The notes under the pieces: model-generated
The model's input: only the letters and a program-made list of their open reading frames with translations
Told to the model about the DNA's origin: nothing
The model's database searches: none
Program-made: the position numbers and the translations under genes
NCBI GenBank assembly: GCA_021732005.1
Contig: JAKFVT010000059.1
Span: 1 to 64,000 of the forward strand
Direction: 5' to 3'
Length of the DNA: 64,000 nt
DNA from: Mycobacterium sp.
GTDB lineage: Bacteria; Actinomycetota; Actinomycetes; Mycobacteriales; Mycobacteriaceae
Part shown: positions 1 to 8,666 of the stretch, in pieces
Layout: each line of letters opens with the position of its first letter
Position numbering within the stretch: position 1 is the first letter of the stretch

Positions 1-5
1 TAAAG

Positions 6-120
6 TTACGGCGGCCATAGCGGCAGGGAAACGCCCGGTCCCATCCCGAACCCGGAAGCTAAGCCTACCAGCGCCGATGATACTACCCAACAGGGTGGAA
101 AAGTAGGACACCGCCGAACA
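6..120 (+). rRNA. rrf: 5S ribosomal RNA
   Basis: This is the 5S rRNA, a component of the 50S ribosomal subunit. The 115-nt segment has the normal mycobacterial 5S ends: TTACGGCGGCC at the start pairs with the GGACACCGCCGAACA end. The internal conserved block GGTCCCATCCCGAACCCGG is present. It is the last gene of an rRNA operon whose 16S and 23S genes lie to the left of the window. A strong terminator follows it. The order 5S then ogt matches the M. tuberculosis rrn locus. Confidence 0.97.
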
Positions 121-130
121 CAATTTAAGT

Positions 131-172
131 CCTGTGCCCCCTAATTACGATTAGGGGGCACAGGCATTTTTG
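131..172 (+). terminator. Rho-independent terminator of the rRNA operon
   Basis: A perfect 15-bp stem (131-145 with 150-164) closes a TACG tetraloop and is followed by CATTTTTG, giving a T-run. It lies 10 nt after the 5S end and 10 nt before the ogt stop codon on the other strand. It therefore ends the rRNA transcript and may also end ogt transcription. Confidence 0.93.
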
Positions 173-182
173 TATGCGGATA

Positions 183-692
183 TCAGTCGAATAGTGAGAG
201 ATCGGCCGGCATTCGGCTTTTCTCCAGCGCCAGGAGTGCGCGCTTCCGATCAATTCCTCCGCCATATCCGGTCAATCCGCCGGTCGAACCGATAACGCGA
301 TGACATGGCACGATTATGCCGATAGGATTTCGGCCATTCGCCAATCCCACCGCGCGCGATGCACCCGGCGATCCGATTTGCATCGCGATTTCCCCATAGG
401 ACCGCGTCTCGCCGTACGGAATGGTGCGCAAGGCCGACCAGACCTTCCGTTGGAATTCGGTTCCGCCGAGATCCAGAGCGAGGTCGAATTCGGTGAGTTC
501 ACCGGCGAAATAGGCTGCCAGTTGCTCGACCGCGTCGGCGAATATTTCATCGTCGGACTGTGCCCAGTCGGACCGATCCGGCTCGTGCGTCTGGTCCACC
601 ATCCGCAGATGCTGCAGCGTCGATCCCGTGCCGGCCAGGGTGAGTGGCCCAACCGGGCTGTCGATGATTCGGTACCGCATTGTCGTCGTCAC
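183..692 (-). CDS. ogt: Methylated-DNA--protein-cysteine methyltransferase Ogt
   Basis: Direct-reversal DNA repair protein (169 aa) that takes the alkyl group from O6-alkylguanine onto its own cysteine in a suicide reaction. The acceptor is Cys130 in the signature VPCHRVIG. The helix-turn-helix region with GASRAVGLANGRNP precedes it. The start chosen is the GTG at 692, which overlaps the alkA stop as GTGA and has GGAG five nt upstream; a 26-codon extension inside alkA is possible but unlikely. It is translationally coupled to alkA, so the two alkylation-repair activities are made together, as in Rv1317c-Rv1316c of M. tuberculosis. Confidence 0.95.
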   Translation of the reverse strand: MTTTMRYRIIDSPVGPLTLAGTGSTLQHLRMVDQTHEPDRSDWAQSDDEIFADAVEQLAAYFAGELTEFDLALDLGGTEFQRKVWSALRTIPYGETRSYGEIAMQIGSPGASRAVGLANGRNPIGIIVPCHRVIGSTGGLTGYGGGIDRKRALLALEKSRMPADLSLFD

Positions 693-2179
693 GGTGTCTC
701 CTTCGGTGGCCAGTGATTCACGGAGTGGTCCAGAGTCGTCCACAGATGCTGCACGGCATAGGACCGCCATGGTCGCCAGCGTGCACTGTGTGCGGTCAGC
801 GCCCGCACATCGGAGGGCAGGCCGAGGTGTTCGGCCGCCAGCCGCACACCGAGATCGCTCGCCGGAAAGGCATCGGGATCACCGAGCCCCCGCATCGCGA
901 CGATCTCCGCCGTCCACGGCCCGATTCCGGGCAGTGCCAGTAGCTGCTCACGGGCCCGCTGCCAGTCGCAGCCGGGATTGAGTGTCAGCTCGCCGTCGCC
1001 CAGGGCCGCGATCAGCGTGGTCACCGAACGTCGGCGGGCGGCCGGCACGGCAAGGTGCGCCGGGTCGATATCGGCCAGCTGGGCGGTGCTGGGAAAGGTG
1101 TGCGTCAGTCCGCCGTGTGGATCGGCCACCGGTGTGCCGTAGGCGGCGACAAGTCGGCCTGCGTGGGTGCGTGCCGCTTTGGTGGACACCTGCTGACCGA
1201 GTACGGCTCGTACCGTCAGTTCTTCTTCATCGACGGTGCGCGGGATCCGCTGCCCGGGCGCCTTGTTCACCACCGCGCTCAGGTCAGCGTCGGCACCCAA
1301 CACATCGAGAACGGCTTCCGGGTCGGCGTCGAGGTCCAACAACCGGCGGCAGCGAGCGATCGCGGTGGCCAGGTCCCGGACCTGCTCGAGCACCAGCGTG
1401 CAGCGGACGTGATCGGGCTGCGGCGTCAGGCTCACTACCCCGTAGCCCGACGGCAGGCGCAGCGTGCGGCGGTAGGCGCCGTCGCGCACCTCTTCACAGC
1501 CCGGCACCGCGGTGGCTGCCAGGTGCCCGAACACGCCGTCATAGGCGAACGGGGTGCGCACCGGCAGCCGCAGCGACAACGCTTGCCCGTCGGGTGCGAT
1601 TGCTGCCCAGTCTCGGCGGGAGGCCTTGGCCCGCAACGCCGTCGGTGTGGTGTCGCAGGCCGCTCGCAGGGTGTCGTTGAACTGGCGGATGCTCGCGAAG
1701 CCCGCTGCGAACGCGATATCGCTGAACGCCATGTCGGTGGTCTCGATGAGCACCCGCGCCGTCTGCACCCGCTGCGCCCGGGCCAGGGCCAGCGGCCCGG
1801 CACCGACCTCGGCCTGCAGCATCCGCTCCAGCTGGCGGGCGGTGTAGCTGACCCGTCTGGCCAGTCCCGGCACGCCCTCGCGGTCCACCGCACCGTCGCC
1901 GATCAATCGCATGGCCCGGGCCACCGCGTCACCGCGGACGTTCCATTCCGGCGAGCCCGGCGAGGCATCCGGTCGGCAGCGTTTGCAGGCCCGGAAGCCC
2001 GCTCGCTGCGCGGCCGCCGAGCTGGGGTAGAAGCGCACGTTGCGGGCCAGCGGCAGCCGCACCGGGCAGCTGGGCCGGCAGTAGATGCCGGTGGTCTTGA
2101 CCGCGGTGACGAACCAACCGTCGAACCGCGAGTCCTTGGACTGGACGGCGCGGTAGCAGCGGTCGAAATCGTCATGCAC
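689..2179 (-). CDS. alkA: Ada/AlkA fusion: methylphosphotriester sensor, AraC HTH and 3-methyladenine DNA glycosylase
   Basis: Three domains lie in series in 496 aa. Residues 1-75 form the Ada zinc domain with Cys34, Cys38, Cys65 and Cys68; the first cysteine is the expected methyl acceptor from methylphosphotriesters. Residues of about 85-190 form an AraC-type double HTH. The C-terminal half is an HhH-GPD glycosylase with LPGIGPWTAEI and a catalytic-type Asp in FPASD. The protein should sense alkylation damage, activate its own operon and excise alkylated bases. The start is a GTG at 2179. It heads the alkA-ogt operon and no separate ada gene is seen nearby. Confidence 0.93.
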   Translation of the reverse strand: MHDDFDRCYRAVQSKDSRFDGWFVTAVKTTGIYCRPSCPVRLPLARNVRFYPSSAAAQRAGFRACKRCRPDASPGSPEWNVRGDAVARAMRLIGDGAVDREGVPGLARRVSYTARQLERMLQAEVGAGPLALARAQRVQTARVLIETTDMAFSDIAFAAGFASIRQFNDTLRAACDTTPTALRAKASRRDWAAIAPDGQALSLRLPVRTPFAYDGVFGHLAATAVPGCEEVRDGAYRRTLRLPSGYGVVSLTPQPDHVRCTLVLEQVRDLATAIARCRRLLDLDADPEAVLDVLGADADLSAVVNKAPGQRIPRTVDEEELTVRAVLGQQVSTKAARTHAGRLVAAYGTPVADPHGGLTHTFPSTAQLADIDPAHLAVPAARRRSVTTLIAALGDGELTLNPGCDWQRAREQLLALPGIGPWTAEIVAMRGLGDPDAFPASDLGVRLAAEHLGLPSDVRALTAHSARWRPWRSYAVQHLWTTLDHSVNHWPPKETP

Positions 2180-2242
2180 GTCTTGAACTTTTACACGTTG
2201 GCACCGACAGCACTAGCGGAAAACCGACATCGTGGTCGAGCG

Positions 2243-2920
2243 CTATGAGCCGACCGCCTCCGGCATCGGGCGATCGCCCCAACCCGACGCGACGATCAGG
2301 TCGAAGAAGGTCGGTGAGGGCGCCCCGTTGATCAGGTGGTGCAGGTGCGCGGGGAAGGACAAGGGCGGAGCTTTCACCGGATTGGCTCGTATATCGGCCG
2401 CGATCGCCTCGGCGATGGCATAGCCCAGATCATGGCGCGGCCACGCGGCGTGCACCCGCTCGGCAAATCCGGCTGACAGTCGCTGCTTGTCGAACCCGTT
2501 GATGTCCAACGCGATTCCGAGATGAGAGATCGCGTGGACCGGTCCGAACCGGTGGGCCAGCCCGACGCTGGTGTGCAGGGCGATCGATTCCCACACCGTG
2601 CGCACCGCGACGCCATCTACTCCGTGCTCGGTCAAGAAACCCGCCGCAGCGTCCGCGCCGTCGACTTCGAAGCGCTGATCTCCGCTGCCGTAGGCGGTGA
2701 CACCCAGGTCGTGCAGCAGGCAGCTGAGGAAGACCAGTTCGTCGTCGTAATCAACCCCGGCCCGCAGGCCGTCGGCAGCGGCCAGTTCGCGCCCGAACAG
2801 ATAACCGCGGACACAGTGGTTGGTCAGAAATGCCGGCGAGACTTCGGTCACCAATTGCAGTGCGGCTGAACAGATATCAGACTCCGGGAAATCCCAGGCG
2901 GCAACATCGTCGACGGTCAT
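2243..2920 (-). CDS. HD-domain protein, cyanamide hydratase-like
   Basis: A 225-aa soluble protein of the HD metal-dependent hydrolase fold. The HD doublet is visible in LLHDLGVT, with further conserved His residues in ALHTSVGLAHRFG and ISHLGIALD. The overall layout resembles cyanamide hydratase-like HD proteins of actinobacteria and fungi, but the substrate cannot be told from sequence. The ATG at 2920 is preferred over an upstream codon that would add 20 residues reaching towards the neighbouring gene. It stands alone on the minus strand, 63 nt from genes on either side. Confidence 0.75.
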   Translation of the reverse strand: MTVDDVAAWDFPESDICSAALQLVTEVSPAFLTNHCVRGYLFGRELAAADGLRAGVDYDDELVFLSCLLHDLGVTAYGSGDQRFEVDGADAAAGFLTEHGVDGVAVRTVWESIALHTSVGLAHRFGPVHAISHLGIALDINGFDKQRLSAGFAERVHAAWPRHDLGYAIAEAIAADIRANPVKAPPLSFPAHLHHLINGAPSPTFFDLIVASGWGDRPMPEAVGS

Positions 2921-2983
2921 GCCGCTAGACTGCCCGATCTCGACCGGCCAGGCGAGTGGCCAGGAGGTCGGGTACCCCACAGA

Positions 2984-3709
2984 TCAGGACACCGCCACGC
3001 CGCCCACGATGAGCCAGATTGCGACGTAATGGCATGTCGCGGCGGCGGCGGTGAAGGCGTGAAAGAACTCGTGATAGCCGAAAGACGCGGGCCACGGGTT
3101 GGGCCAGCGCAGCCCGTAAAGCACAGCACCGATGTTGTACAGCACGCCACCGGCGACGAGGAGGCCGACGACGGTCAATCCGGCGCCGTCGAGAATTGTT
3201 CGGGCGAAGGCGATTGCGGCATAGCCGAGAATCAAATACAGCGGCACGCCGATCCACCGCGGCGCTGAGGGCCACAGCATCTTGAGCGCAATGCCCGCCG
3301 TCGCACCGATACAGACGATGGTCAGTACCCGGGAGGCGGTCTGCGGTGGCATCGCCAGGACGGCGATGGGGAAGTAGGTGCCGACGATGAAGACGAAGAT
3401 CATCGAGTGGTCGGCGCGCTTCATCCACGTCAACGTCTTCGGTGAACGCCACCGTACGAGGTGATATGTCGCGCTCACGCCGAACATGGCGACGACGGTG
3501 GTGGTGTACACCGCTGTCACCCAACCCGCGTTCGGGGACGCCGCCGCGAAGGCCGCTCGCATCAGCGCCGCACTGGCGATGATGGCGACAACGGCCGAGG
3601 ACAGGTGAATCCAGCCGCGGACTCTGGGCGTGCCGAGAACGTCGGCGATGGCCTCGATTCCGGCCGGTGCTGAAGGCAGTGGTGGGGGCGTGGCTTTCTC
3701 GAACGTCAC
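2984..3709 (-). CDS. Hemolysin III / PAQR-like integral membrane protein
   Basis: A 241-aa protein with about seven hydrophobic helices. It shows the family signature of conserved serine and histidines, for example SATYHLVRW and KRADHSMIFVFIVGTY near the third helix and FHEFFHAF-like residues (YHEFFHAF) near the C-terminus. These polar residues are thought to bind metal in the HlyIII/PAQR family. The GTG start at 3709 overlaps the stop of the upstream cyclase gene as GTGA, so the two are probably co-translated. Real hemolytic function is not implied; many relatives act in membrane homeostasis. Confidence 0.85.
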   Translation of the reverse strand: MTFEKATPPPLPSAPAGIEAIADVLGTPRVRGWIHLSSAVVAIIASAALMRAAFAAASPNAGWVTAVYTTTVVAMFGVSATYHLVRWRSPKTLTWMKRADHSMIFVFIVGTYFPIAVLAMPPQTASRVLTIVCIGATAGIALKMLWPSAPRWIGVPLYLILGYAAIAFARTILDGAGLTVVGLLVAGGVLYNIGAVLYGLRWPNPWPASFGYHEFFHAFTAAAATCHYVAIWLIVGGVAVS

Positions 3710-5310
3710 GCGGGCACGGCCAGGCGGGTGGGCTCTTCGTGGCCGCGCAGCGTCACCGCGTCGGTCATGACCCAGTGGGCGCGCTCGGAATCGCCGGCGC
3801 GTTCGACGGTCGATGCGGTCACCAGCAGGCGGCTCTCGGTGGACTTCGCGAGCTCGGACAGGCGCGCGGCTTCGTTGACCGGTCCGCCGATCACCGTGTA
3901 TTCGAAACGCTCATTGGCGCCGACGTTACCGGCAACGACCTGACCGGCCGCCACCCCCAGGCCTGCCGGGCATTCGGGTACCTCCCGCTCGAGGCGCCGC
4001 ATGATCGTCCGCGCCGCGGCAAGTGCATCGTCTTCGGGGTTGTCGAGCGTGACCGGCGCACCGAACACCGCAAGCGTGGCATCGCCTTCGAATTTGTTGA
4101 GCAGACCGTTGTGCCGGTTGACCTCTTCGACGATCACGGCGAAGAACCGGTTGAGCAGGTCGACCACCTCGATCGGGGGCAGGGTGCCGACGAGTTGCGT
4201 CGAGCCGACGATGTCGACGAAAAGCACTGCCACGTGGCGCTCTTCACCGCCGAGCTGCGGCTTCTGCATCTCGGCGGCCGCGGCGACCTCTCGGCCGACG
4301 TGTCGGCCGAACAGGTCGCGAACCCGTTCGCGCTCCCGCAGCCCGGCGACCATCGAGTTGAATCCCCTTTGCAGCTCACCGAGTTCGGTGCCGTCGAACA
4401 CAACGACACTTGCCTTGAAGTCGCCGTCCTCGACGCGTTTGAGCGCCGAGCGCACCACCCGCACCGGGGTCGCGGTGATCCACGCCAGCACCCACATCAG
4501 AACGAACCCGAACACCAGCGTGGCGAACGAGACGACCAGGATCGCGACCTCCAACTGCGTCTTGGTCAGGTTGTCCAAGACCAGCGAGAAGAACGCCGTC
4601 AGCCCGATGCCGATCACCGGCACGCCCGAGCCCAGCATCCACACTGTCATCGTGCGGCCCATGATCCCCGGCGCCAGCCGGTGCGGCGGCGGCCCGGCCG
4701 CCAGCGCCAGTGCCGCGACGGGGCGTAGCGCGAACTCGGTGGCCAGGTAGGCGCCGGTCGCCACCATCACCCCGATGAAACCGGTCACCAGCAAGATCCG
4801 GGGAATGAAGTCGGTGTCGTACAAGCCGTACAGGATGGTGAATGCGACGGTGCCGACCGTCCAGAGCGACAGCTGGGCCAGCGCAACGCGCCATGGCGTG
4901 AAGAATGCGTTGCGCTGGTCGACACGGGTCGGCGCCCGACCCTCGGCCGCCCAGCGAAGATCCTTGACCGTGCGGCTGGTGATCCACCAGCTGCCGAACG
5001 CGAGAGCGGCGGCCGCATACGCGGGTGCCACGCCGAAGGTGAGCCACGCCGGCACGTCGGTGAACACACTGGGCACCGGATAGGCCACACTGACCAACAG
5101 GGCCGCGACCAGGATGCCGATGACGTTCACTGTCAGCAGCGACACCGTGACCAACGACTGGATCCGGACCCGCCGGCGAGCCGGGCTTTCGCTGACCCGT
5201 CCCAGGATCAACGAGCCGTAGGCCGGCGTGCCGGCCAGCCGGCCGCTCTGCCGGGTCACCCGTTCCAGAACCCGGCCCAACCGCTGCGCGAGGCTCGGAG
5301 GGGAAGTCAT
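3706..5310 (-). CDS. Membrane-bound class III adenylate cyclase with HAMP domain
   Basis: The 534-aa protein has an N-terminal membrane domain of about six helices (residues 45-265), a HAMP linker (about 270-325) and a C-terminal class III nucleotide cyclase domain. The catalytic domain shows the metal-binding Asp in VAVLFVDIVGST, the adenine-specifying Lys in LLNKFEGDA and the transition-state Asn and Arg in VNEAARL. It should make cAMP at the membrane in response to an unknown signal. M. tuberculosis has three tandem copies at this position (Rv1318c-Rv1320c); here there is one. The downstream HlyIII-like gene overlaps by 4 nt. Confidence 0.9.
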   Translation of the reverse strand: MTSPPSLAQRLGRVLERVTRQSGRLAGTPAYGSLILGRVSESPARRRVRIQSLVTVSLLTVNVIGILVAALLVSVAYPVPSVFTDVPAWLTFGVAPAYAAAALAFGSWWITSRTVKDLRWAAEGRAPTRVDQRNAFFTPWRVALAQLSLWTVGTVAFTILYGLYDTDFIPRILLVTGFIGVMVATGAYLATEFALRPVAALALAAGPPPHRLAPGIMGRTMTVWMLGSGVPVIGIGLTAFFSLVLDNLTKTQLEVAILVVSFATLVFGFVLMWVLAWITATPVRVVRSALKRVEDGDFKASVVVFDGTELGELQRGFNSMVAGLRERERVRDLFGRHVGREVAAAAEMQKPQLGGEERHVAVLFVDIVGSTQLVGTLPPIEVVDLLNRFFAVIVEEVNRHNGLLNKFEGDATLAVFGAPVTLDNPEDDALAAARTIMRRLEREVPECPAGLGVAAGQVVAGNVGANERFEYTVIGGPVNEAARLSELAKSTESRLLVTASTVERAGDSERAHWVMTDAVTLRGHEEPTRLAVPA

Positions 5311-5347
5311 GGTGGTGTCAGCCTAATTCGCCGGAGGGCGTAGACCC

Positions 5348-5353
5348 TAAGCT
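5348..5353 (+). promoter_or_regulatory. Candidate -10 element for leaderless nucS
   Basis: TAAGCT fits the mycobacterial TANNNT -10 pattern and ends six nt before the nucS GTG. There is no Shine-Dalgarno sequence in between. This geometry predicts a transcript starting at or next to the start codon. No clear -35 is visible. Confidence 0.35.
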
Positions 5354-5359
5354 TGTGCC

Positions 5360-6034
5360 GTGCGCCTCGTGATCGCCCAATGCACCGTCGACTACCTCGG
5401 TCGCCTCACCGCCCACCTGCCGTCAGCTCGCCGGCTGCTGCTGATCAAGGCCGACGGCTCGGTCAGCATCCACGCCGACGACCGTGCCTACAAGCCGCTG
5501 AACTGGATGAGCCCGCCGTGCTGGCTGACCGAGGAGGCCAAGGATGACTCGTTGCCGGTGTGGGTGGTGGAGAACAAGACCGGTGAGCAGTTGCGGATCA
5601 CCATCGAGAGCGTCGAGCACGACTCCAGCCACGAGCTCGGGATCGATCCCGGTCTGGTGAAGGACGGCGTCGAAGCGCACCTGCAGAAGCTGCTGGCCGA
5701 GCACATCGAGCTGCTGGGTGACGGTTACACCCTGGTCCGCCGGGAGTTCATGACCGCCATCGGCCCGGTGGACATCCTGTGTCGCGACGACGAGGGGCGC
5801 ACGGTCGCGGTGGAGATCAAGCGCCGCGGTGAGATCGACGGCGTGGAACAGCTGACGCGCTACCTCGAGTTGCTCAACCGGGACAGTCTGCTGGCGCCGG
5901 TGACCGGGGTGTTCGCCGCCCAGCAGATCAAGCCGCAGGCCAGAACGCTGGCTACCGATCGCGGAATTCGTTGTCTGACTTTGGATTACGACGTGATGCG
6001 GGGGATGGACAGCGACGAGTTCCGGCTCTTCTGA
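5360..6034 (+). CDS. nucS: Mismatch-specific endonuclease NucS (EndoMS)
   Basis: NucS (224 aa) cuts both DNA strands at mismatches and is the core of the non-MutSL mismatch repair of actinobacteria and archaea. It acts as a dimer together with the sliding clamp. The N-terminal half is the DNA-binding and dimer domain. The C-terminal RecB-like nuclease shows Asp138 in GPVDIL and Glu152 and Lys154 in VEIKRR, followed by QLTRYLELL. The start is GTG at 5360. The stop overlaps the next gene by one nt. Length and neighbourhood match Rv1321. Confidence 0.94.
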   Translation: MRLVIAQCTVDYLGRLTAHLPSARRLLLIKADGSVSIHADDRAYKPLNWMSPPCWLTEEAKDDSLPVWVVENKTGEQLRITIESVEHDSSHELGIDPGLVKDGVEAHLQKLLAEHIELLGDGYTLVRREFMTAIGPVDILCRDDEGRTVAVEIKRRGEIDGVEQLTRYLELLNRDSLLAPVTGVFAAQQIKPQARTLATDRGIRCLTLDYDVMRGMDSDEFRLF

Positions 6035-6339
6035 TGCCGCGGCGCAGGCCACCTCGCCCTAAAGGTAGCGGTATTCCGCCGCTACCCCTGCAGCGGCGGG
6101 TTGAGTCGGGCGGCGACGGATTCGACTACGAAGTGCGATCGATACCGGGTGCGCGGGCGGTCAAGACCTACCGGTGCCCCGGCTGCGATCACGAAATCCG
6201 CTCAGGCGTCGCGCATGTGGCGGTGTGGCGCGCCGAAGAAGGCACAGCTGGTGACGCCGCGCTGGACGATCGACGGCACTGGCACACCGCGTGCTGGGCG
6301 AACCGCGCGAACCGCGGGCCGACCCGGAAGTGGTCGTAG
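6034..6339 (+). CDS. Small zinc-ribbon-like protein coupled to nucS (Rv1322-like)
   Basis: A basic 101-aa protein. It begins with an Arg/Pro-rich stretch ([13 protein letters not shown]) and then has CPGCDHEI and, 40 residues later, HWHTACW, which together look like a zinc-binding knuckle pair. The ATG shares one nt with the nucS stop (TGATG), so translation is coupled. The strict coupling to NucS hints at a role linked to mismatch repair, but that is inference; the family has no assigned function that I know. Confidence 0.8.
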   Translation: MPRRRPPRPKGSGIPPLPLQRRVESGGDGFDYEVRSIPGARAVKTYRCPGCDHEIRSGVAHVAVWRAEEGTAGDAALDDRRHWHTACWANRANRGPTRKWS

Positions 6340-6353
6340 AAACCGGGCGCGAC

Positions 6354-6824
6354 CTAGTGAGATGATGCCGGCTCGACGAGTTCCACGAGGACGCCGCCGG
6401 CATCCTTCGGGTGGATGAAGTTGATCCGTGAGTTCGCGGTTCCGCGGCGCGGTGCGTCGTAGATCAACCGGACACCCTGGTTGCGCAGCTGTTCGGAGAT
6501 GGCGTCCAGGTCGCTGACCCGATAGGCCATCTGCTGGATGCCGGGGCCGCGCTTGTCGATGAATTTGGCGATCGTCGAGGTCTCGTCCAGGGGCGCCATC
6601 AATTGGATCTGGGCGCAGTCCGGGGCCGCGTTCTTCAGCGACAGCATGGCCTCGCGAATGCCCTGGTCGGTGTTGATTTCCTCGTGCACCAGGATCATCC
6701 CGAGGTGCTCGTGGTACCACTGGATGGCCGCATCGAGATCCGGCACCGCGATGCCGACGTGGTCTACGGCCGTGACGAGCGCACTGGCCAGAACTGGACG
6801 GGCGTCAACTTGCTCAGCGGTCAT
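6354..6824 (-). CDS. Methylmalonyl-CoA epimerase
   Basis: A 156-aa vicinal oxygen chelate protein that interconverts the 2R and 2S forms of methylmalonyl-CoA, linking propionyl-CoA or odd-chain catabolism to the B12 mutase. Metal-binding signatures are VDHVGIAV (His), AAPDCAQIQLMAP, GIQQMAYRVSDL (Gln/His region) and GGVLVELVE (Glu). The start is the ATG at 6824, which gives MTAEQVDARP; longer forms reach into the divergent fadA4 promoter. It is divergent from fadA4 with 92 nt between. It may also serve the acyl-CoA mutase encoded 44 kb away in this window. Confidence 0.9.
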   Translation of the reverse strand: MTAEQVDARPVLASALVTAVDHVGIAVPDLDAAIQWYHEHLGMILVHEEINTDQGIREAMLSLKNAAPDCAQIQLMAPLDETSTIAKFIDKRGPGIQQMAYRVSDLDAISEQLRNQGVRLIYDAPRRGTANSRINFIHPKDAGGVLVELVEPASSH

Positions 6825-6916
6825 AACGCAAAGGTAACCTAACCACATCGGATTCAACACTGGGGGATCCGTGGATAGCCGCATCGGTGCGGCTCGAAAC
6901 GCTCTTGGAGGTAAGT

Positions 6917-8098
6917 ATGACGACGTCGGTGATCGTTGCTGGGGCACGCACTCCCATCGGAAAACTGATGGGTTCACTCAAAGGCTTTTCCGGCAGCGAT
7001 CTGGGCGGGCTCGCGATCAAGGGCGCGCTGGAGAAGGCCGGAGTCCCGGCGTCGCTGGTCGACTACGTGATCATGGGCCAGGTGCTGACCGCCGGCGCCG
7101 GCCAGATGCCGGCCCGCCAGGCCGCTGTTGCCGGCGGTATCGGGTGGGATGTGCCCGCCCTGAGCATCAACAAGATGTGCCTGTCCGGGATCGATTCGAT
7201 CGCCCTGGCGGATCAGCTGATCCGGGCCGGTGAGTTCGACGTCGTTGTCGCCGGCGGCCAGGAGTCGATGACCAAGGCCCCGCACCTGCTGATCAACAGC
7301 CGCGAGGGCTACAAGTACGGCGACGTGACGGTGCTCGACTCCATGGCATACGACGGCCTGCACGACGTCTTCACCGACCAGCCGATGGGCGCGCTCACCG
7401 AGCAGCGCAACGACACCGACAAGTTCACCCGCCAGGAGCAGGACGAATTCGCCGCCATCTCGCATCAGAAGGCGGCCGCGGCCTGGAAGGACGGCGTTTT
7501 CGCCGACGAGGTCGTGCCGGTGAAGATCCCGCAGCGCAAGGGCGACCCGATCGAGTTCGGCGAGGACGAGGGCATTCGGGCCAACACCACGGCCGAGTCG
7601 TTGTCCGGGCTCAAGCCCGCGTTCCGCAAGGACGGCACGATCACGGCGGGCTCGGCCTCCCAAATCTCCGACGGCGGTTGCGCCGTCGTGGTGATGAACA
7701 AGGCCAAGGCCCAGGAGCTCGGGCTGAGCTGGCTGTGCGAGATCGGTGCGCACGGTGTGGTCGCGGGCCCGGATTCCACGTTGCAGTCGCAGCCGGCCAA
7801 TGCGATCAAGAAGGCCATCGCCCGCGAGGGCATCACCCTGGACCAGCTCGATGTCATCGAGATCAATGAGGCGTTCTCCGCCGTCGCCCTGGCCTCCACC
7901 AAGGAACTGGGTGTGGACCCCGAGCGGGTCAACCGCAACGGCGGGGCGATCGCGGTCGGCCATCCGATCGGTATGTCGGGTGCGCGGATCACGCTGCACG
8001 CGGCGCTGGAGCTCTCGCGGCGCGGGTCGGGTTACGCCGTGGCCGCACTCTGCGGAGCGGGCGGCCAGGGCGACGCGTTGGTCCTGCGGGCGGGGTAG
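6917..8098 (+). CDS. fadA4: Acetyl-CoA C-acetyltransferase (thiolase) FadA4
   Basis: A 393-aa biosynthetic/degradative thiolase that condenses or cleaves acetoacetyl-CoA-type substrates. The acylated nucleophile is Cys88 in [10 protein letters not shown]. The second conserved block NEAFSAVAL, the His in [16 protein letters not shown] and the final Cys in CGAGGQGD are all present. The ATG at 6917 follows the strong ribosome site GGAGG at 6907-6911. Its TAG stop lies at the edge of the 60-bp tandem repeat that follows. Confidence 0.94.
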   Translation: MTTSVIVAGARTPIGKLMGSLKGFSGSDLGGLAIKGALEKAGVPASLVDYVIMGQVLTAGAGQMPARQAAVAGGIGWDVPALSINKMCLSGIDSIALADQLIRAGEFDVVVAGGQESMTKAPHLLINSREGYKYGDVTVLDSMAYDGLHDVFTDQPMGALTEQRNDTDKFTRQEQDEFAAISHQKAAAAWKDGVFADEVVPVKIPQRKGDPIEFGEDEGIRANTTAESLSGLKPAFRKDGTITAGSASQISDGGCAVVVMNKAKAQELGLSWLCEIGAHGVVAGPDSTLQSQPANAIKKAIAREGITLDQLDVIEINEAFSAVALASTKELGVDPERVNRNGGAIAVGHPIGMSGARITLHAALELSRRGSGYAVAALCGAGGQGDALVLRAG

Positions 8099-8220
8099 CC
8101 GAGTCGACCGATGCCGCCGAGGGACGAGGCGGAGGAGGAGCGAGGCAGTCAGGCGTAGCCGAGTCGACCGATGCCGCCGAGGGACGAGGCGGAGGAGGAG
8201 CGAGGCAGCCAGGCGTAGCC
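8095..8220. repeat. 60-bp direct tandem repeat, 2.1 copies
   Basis: Positions 8101-8160 and 8161-8220 are identical except for one base (T at 8149, C at 8209). Six bases of a further partial copy (GTAGCC) precede at 8095-8100 and overlap the fadA4 stop codon. The unit is purine-rich in its centre (GAGGCGGAGGAGGAGCGAGG). It looks like a minisatellite or VNTR-type array between fadA4 and the next gene. There are no spacers, so it is not CRISPR. Confidence 0.9.
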
Positions 8221-8278
8221 CGGGCCTCGTCAACGACGACGCGTAGTAGCTGGCGCGCCGCTGCGGCACAATGGCTGC

Positions 8279-8653
8279 ATGACGAGCACTTTTGACATCC
8301 GAAGCACGGCCGGCCGGTTCCGGTTGGTGGCGCTGGCCGAAGCGGTGACCTGGGTCGGACTGCTGGTCGGGATGTACTTCAAGTACCTGGGCAGCCCGCG
8401 CACCGAGATCGGCGTCAAGGTTTTCGGCATGGCCCACGGGCTGGTGTTCATCGCGTTTGTGATCACTGCTCTCATGGCGGGCATCGCCTACAAGTGGGGC
8501 GTACTCACGTGGTTGCTGGCGTTGCTGGGCAGCATCGTGCCGCTCGGCAGTGTGATTTTCCTCATATGGGCTGATCGGACGGCGAAACTGGGACCGGCAG
8601 CGGCGCCTGCGGCTTCTGGTCAGCCACTCGATTCGGCACCGTCGACGACGTGA
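8279..8653 (+). CDS. DUF3817 integral membrane protein
   Basis: A 124-aa protein with about three to four membrane helices and the family features RLVALAEAVTWVGLLVGM near the N-terminus, KVFGMAHGLVFIAF in the middle and LGSIVPLGSVIFLIW at the end. The His in MAHG is typical of DUF3817. No function is known. A second DUF3817 gene lies at 30014-30373. It sits 14 nt before the thioredoxin-like gene on the same strand and may be cotranscribed with it. The Ala/Ser/Pro-rich tail is not part of the domain. Confidence 0.82.
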   Translation: MTSTFDIRSTAGRFRLVALAEAVTWVGLLVGMYFKYLGSPRTEIGVKVFGMAHGLVFIAFVITALMAGIAYKWGVLTWLLALLGSIVPLGSVIFLIWADRTAKLGPAAAPAASGQPLDSAPSTT

Positions 8654-8666
8654 CAGACTTGGGTAC

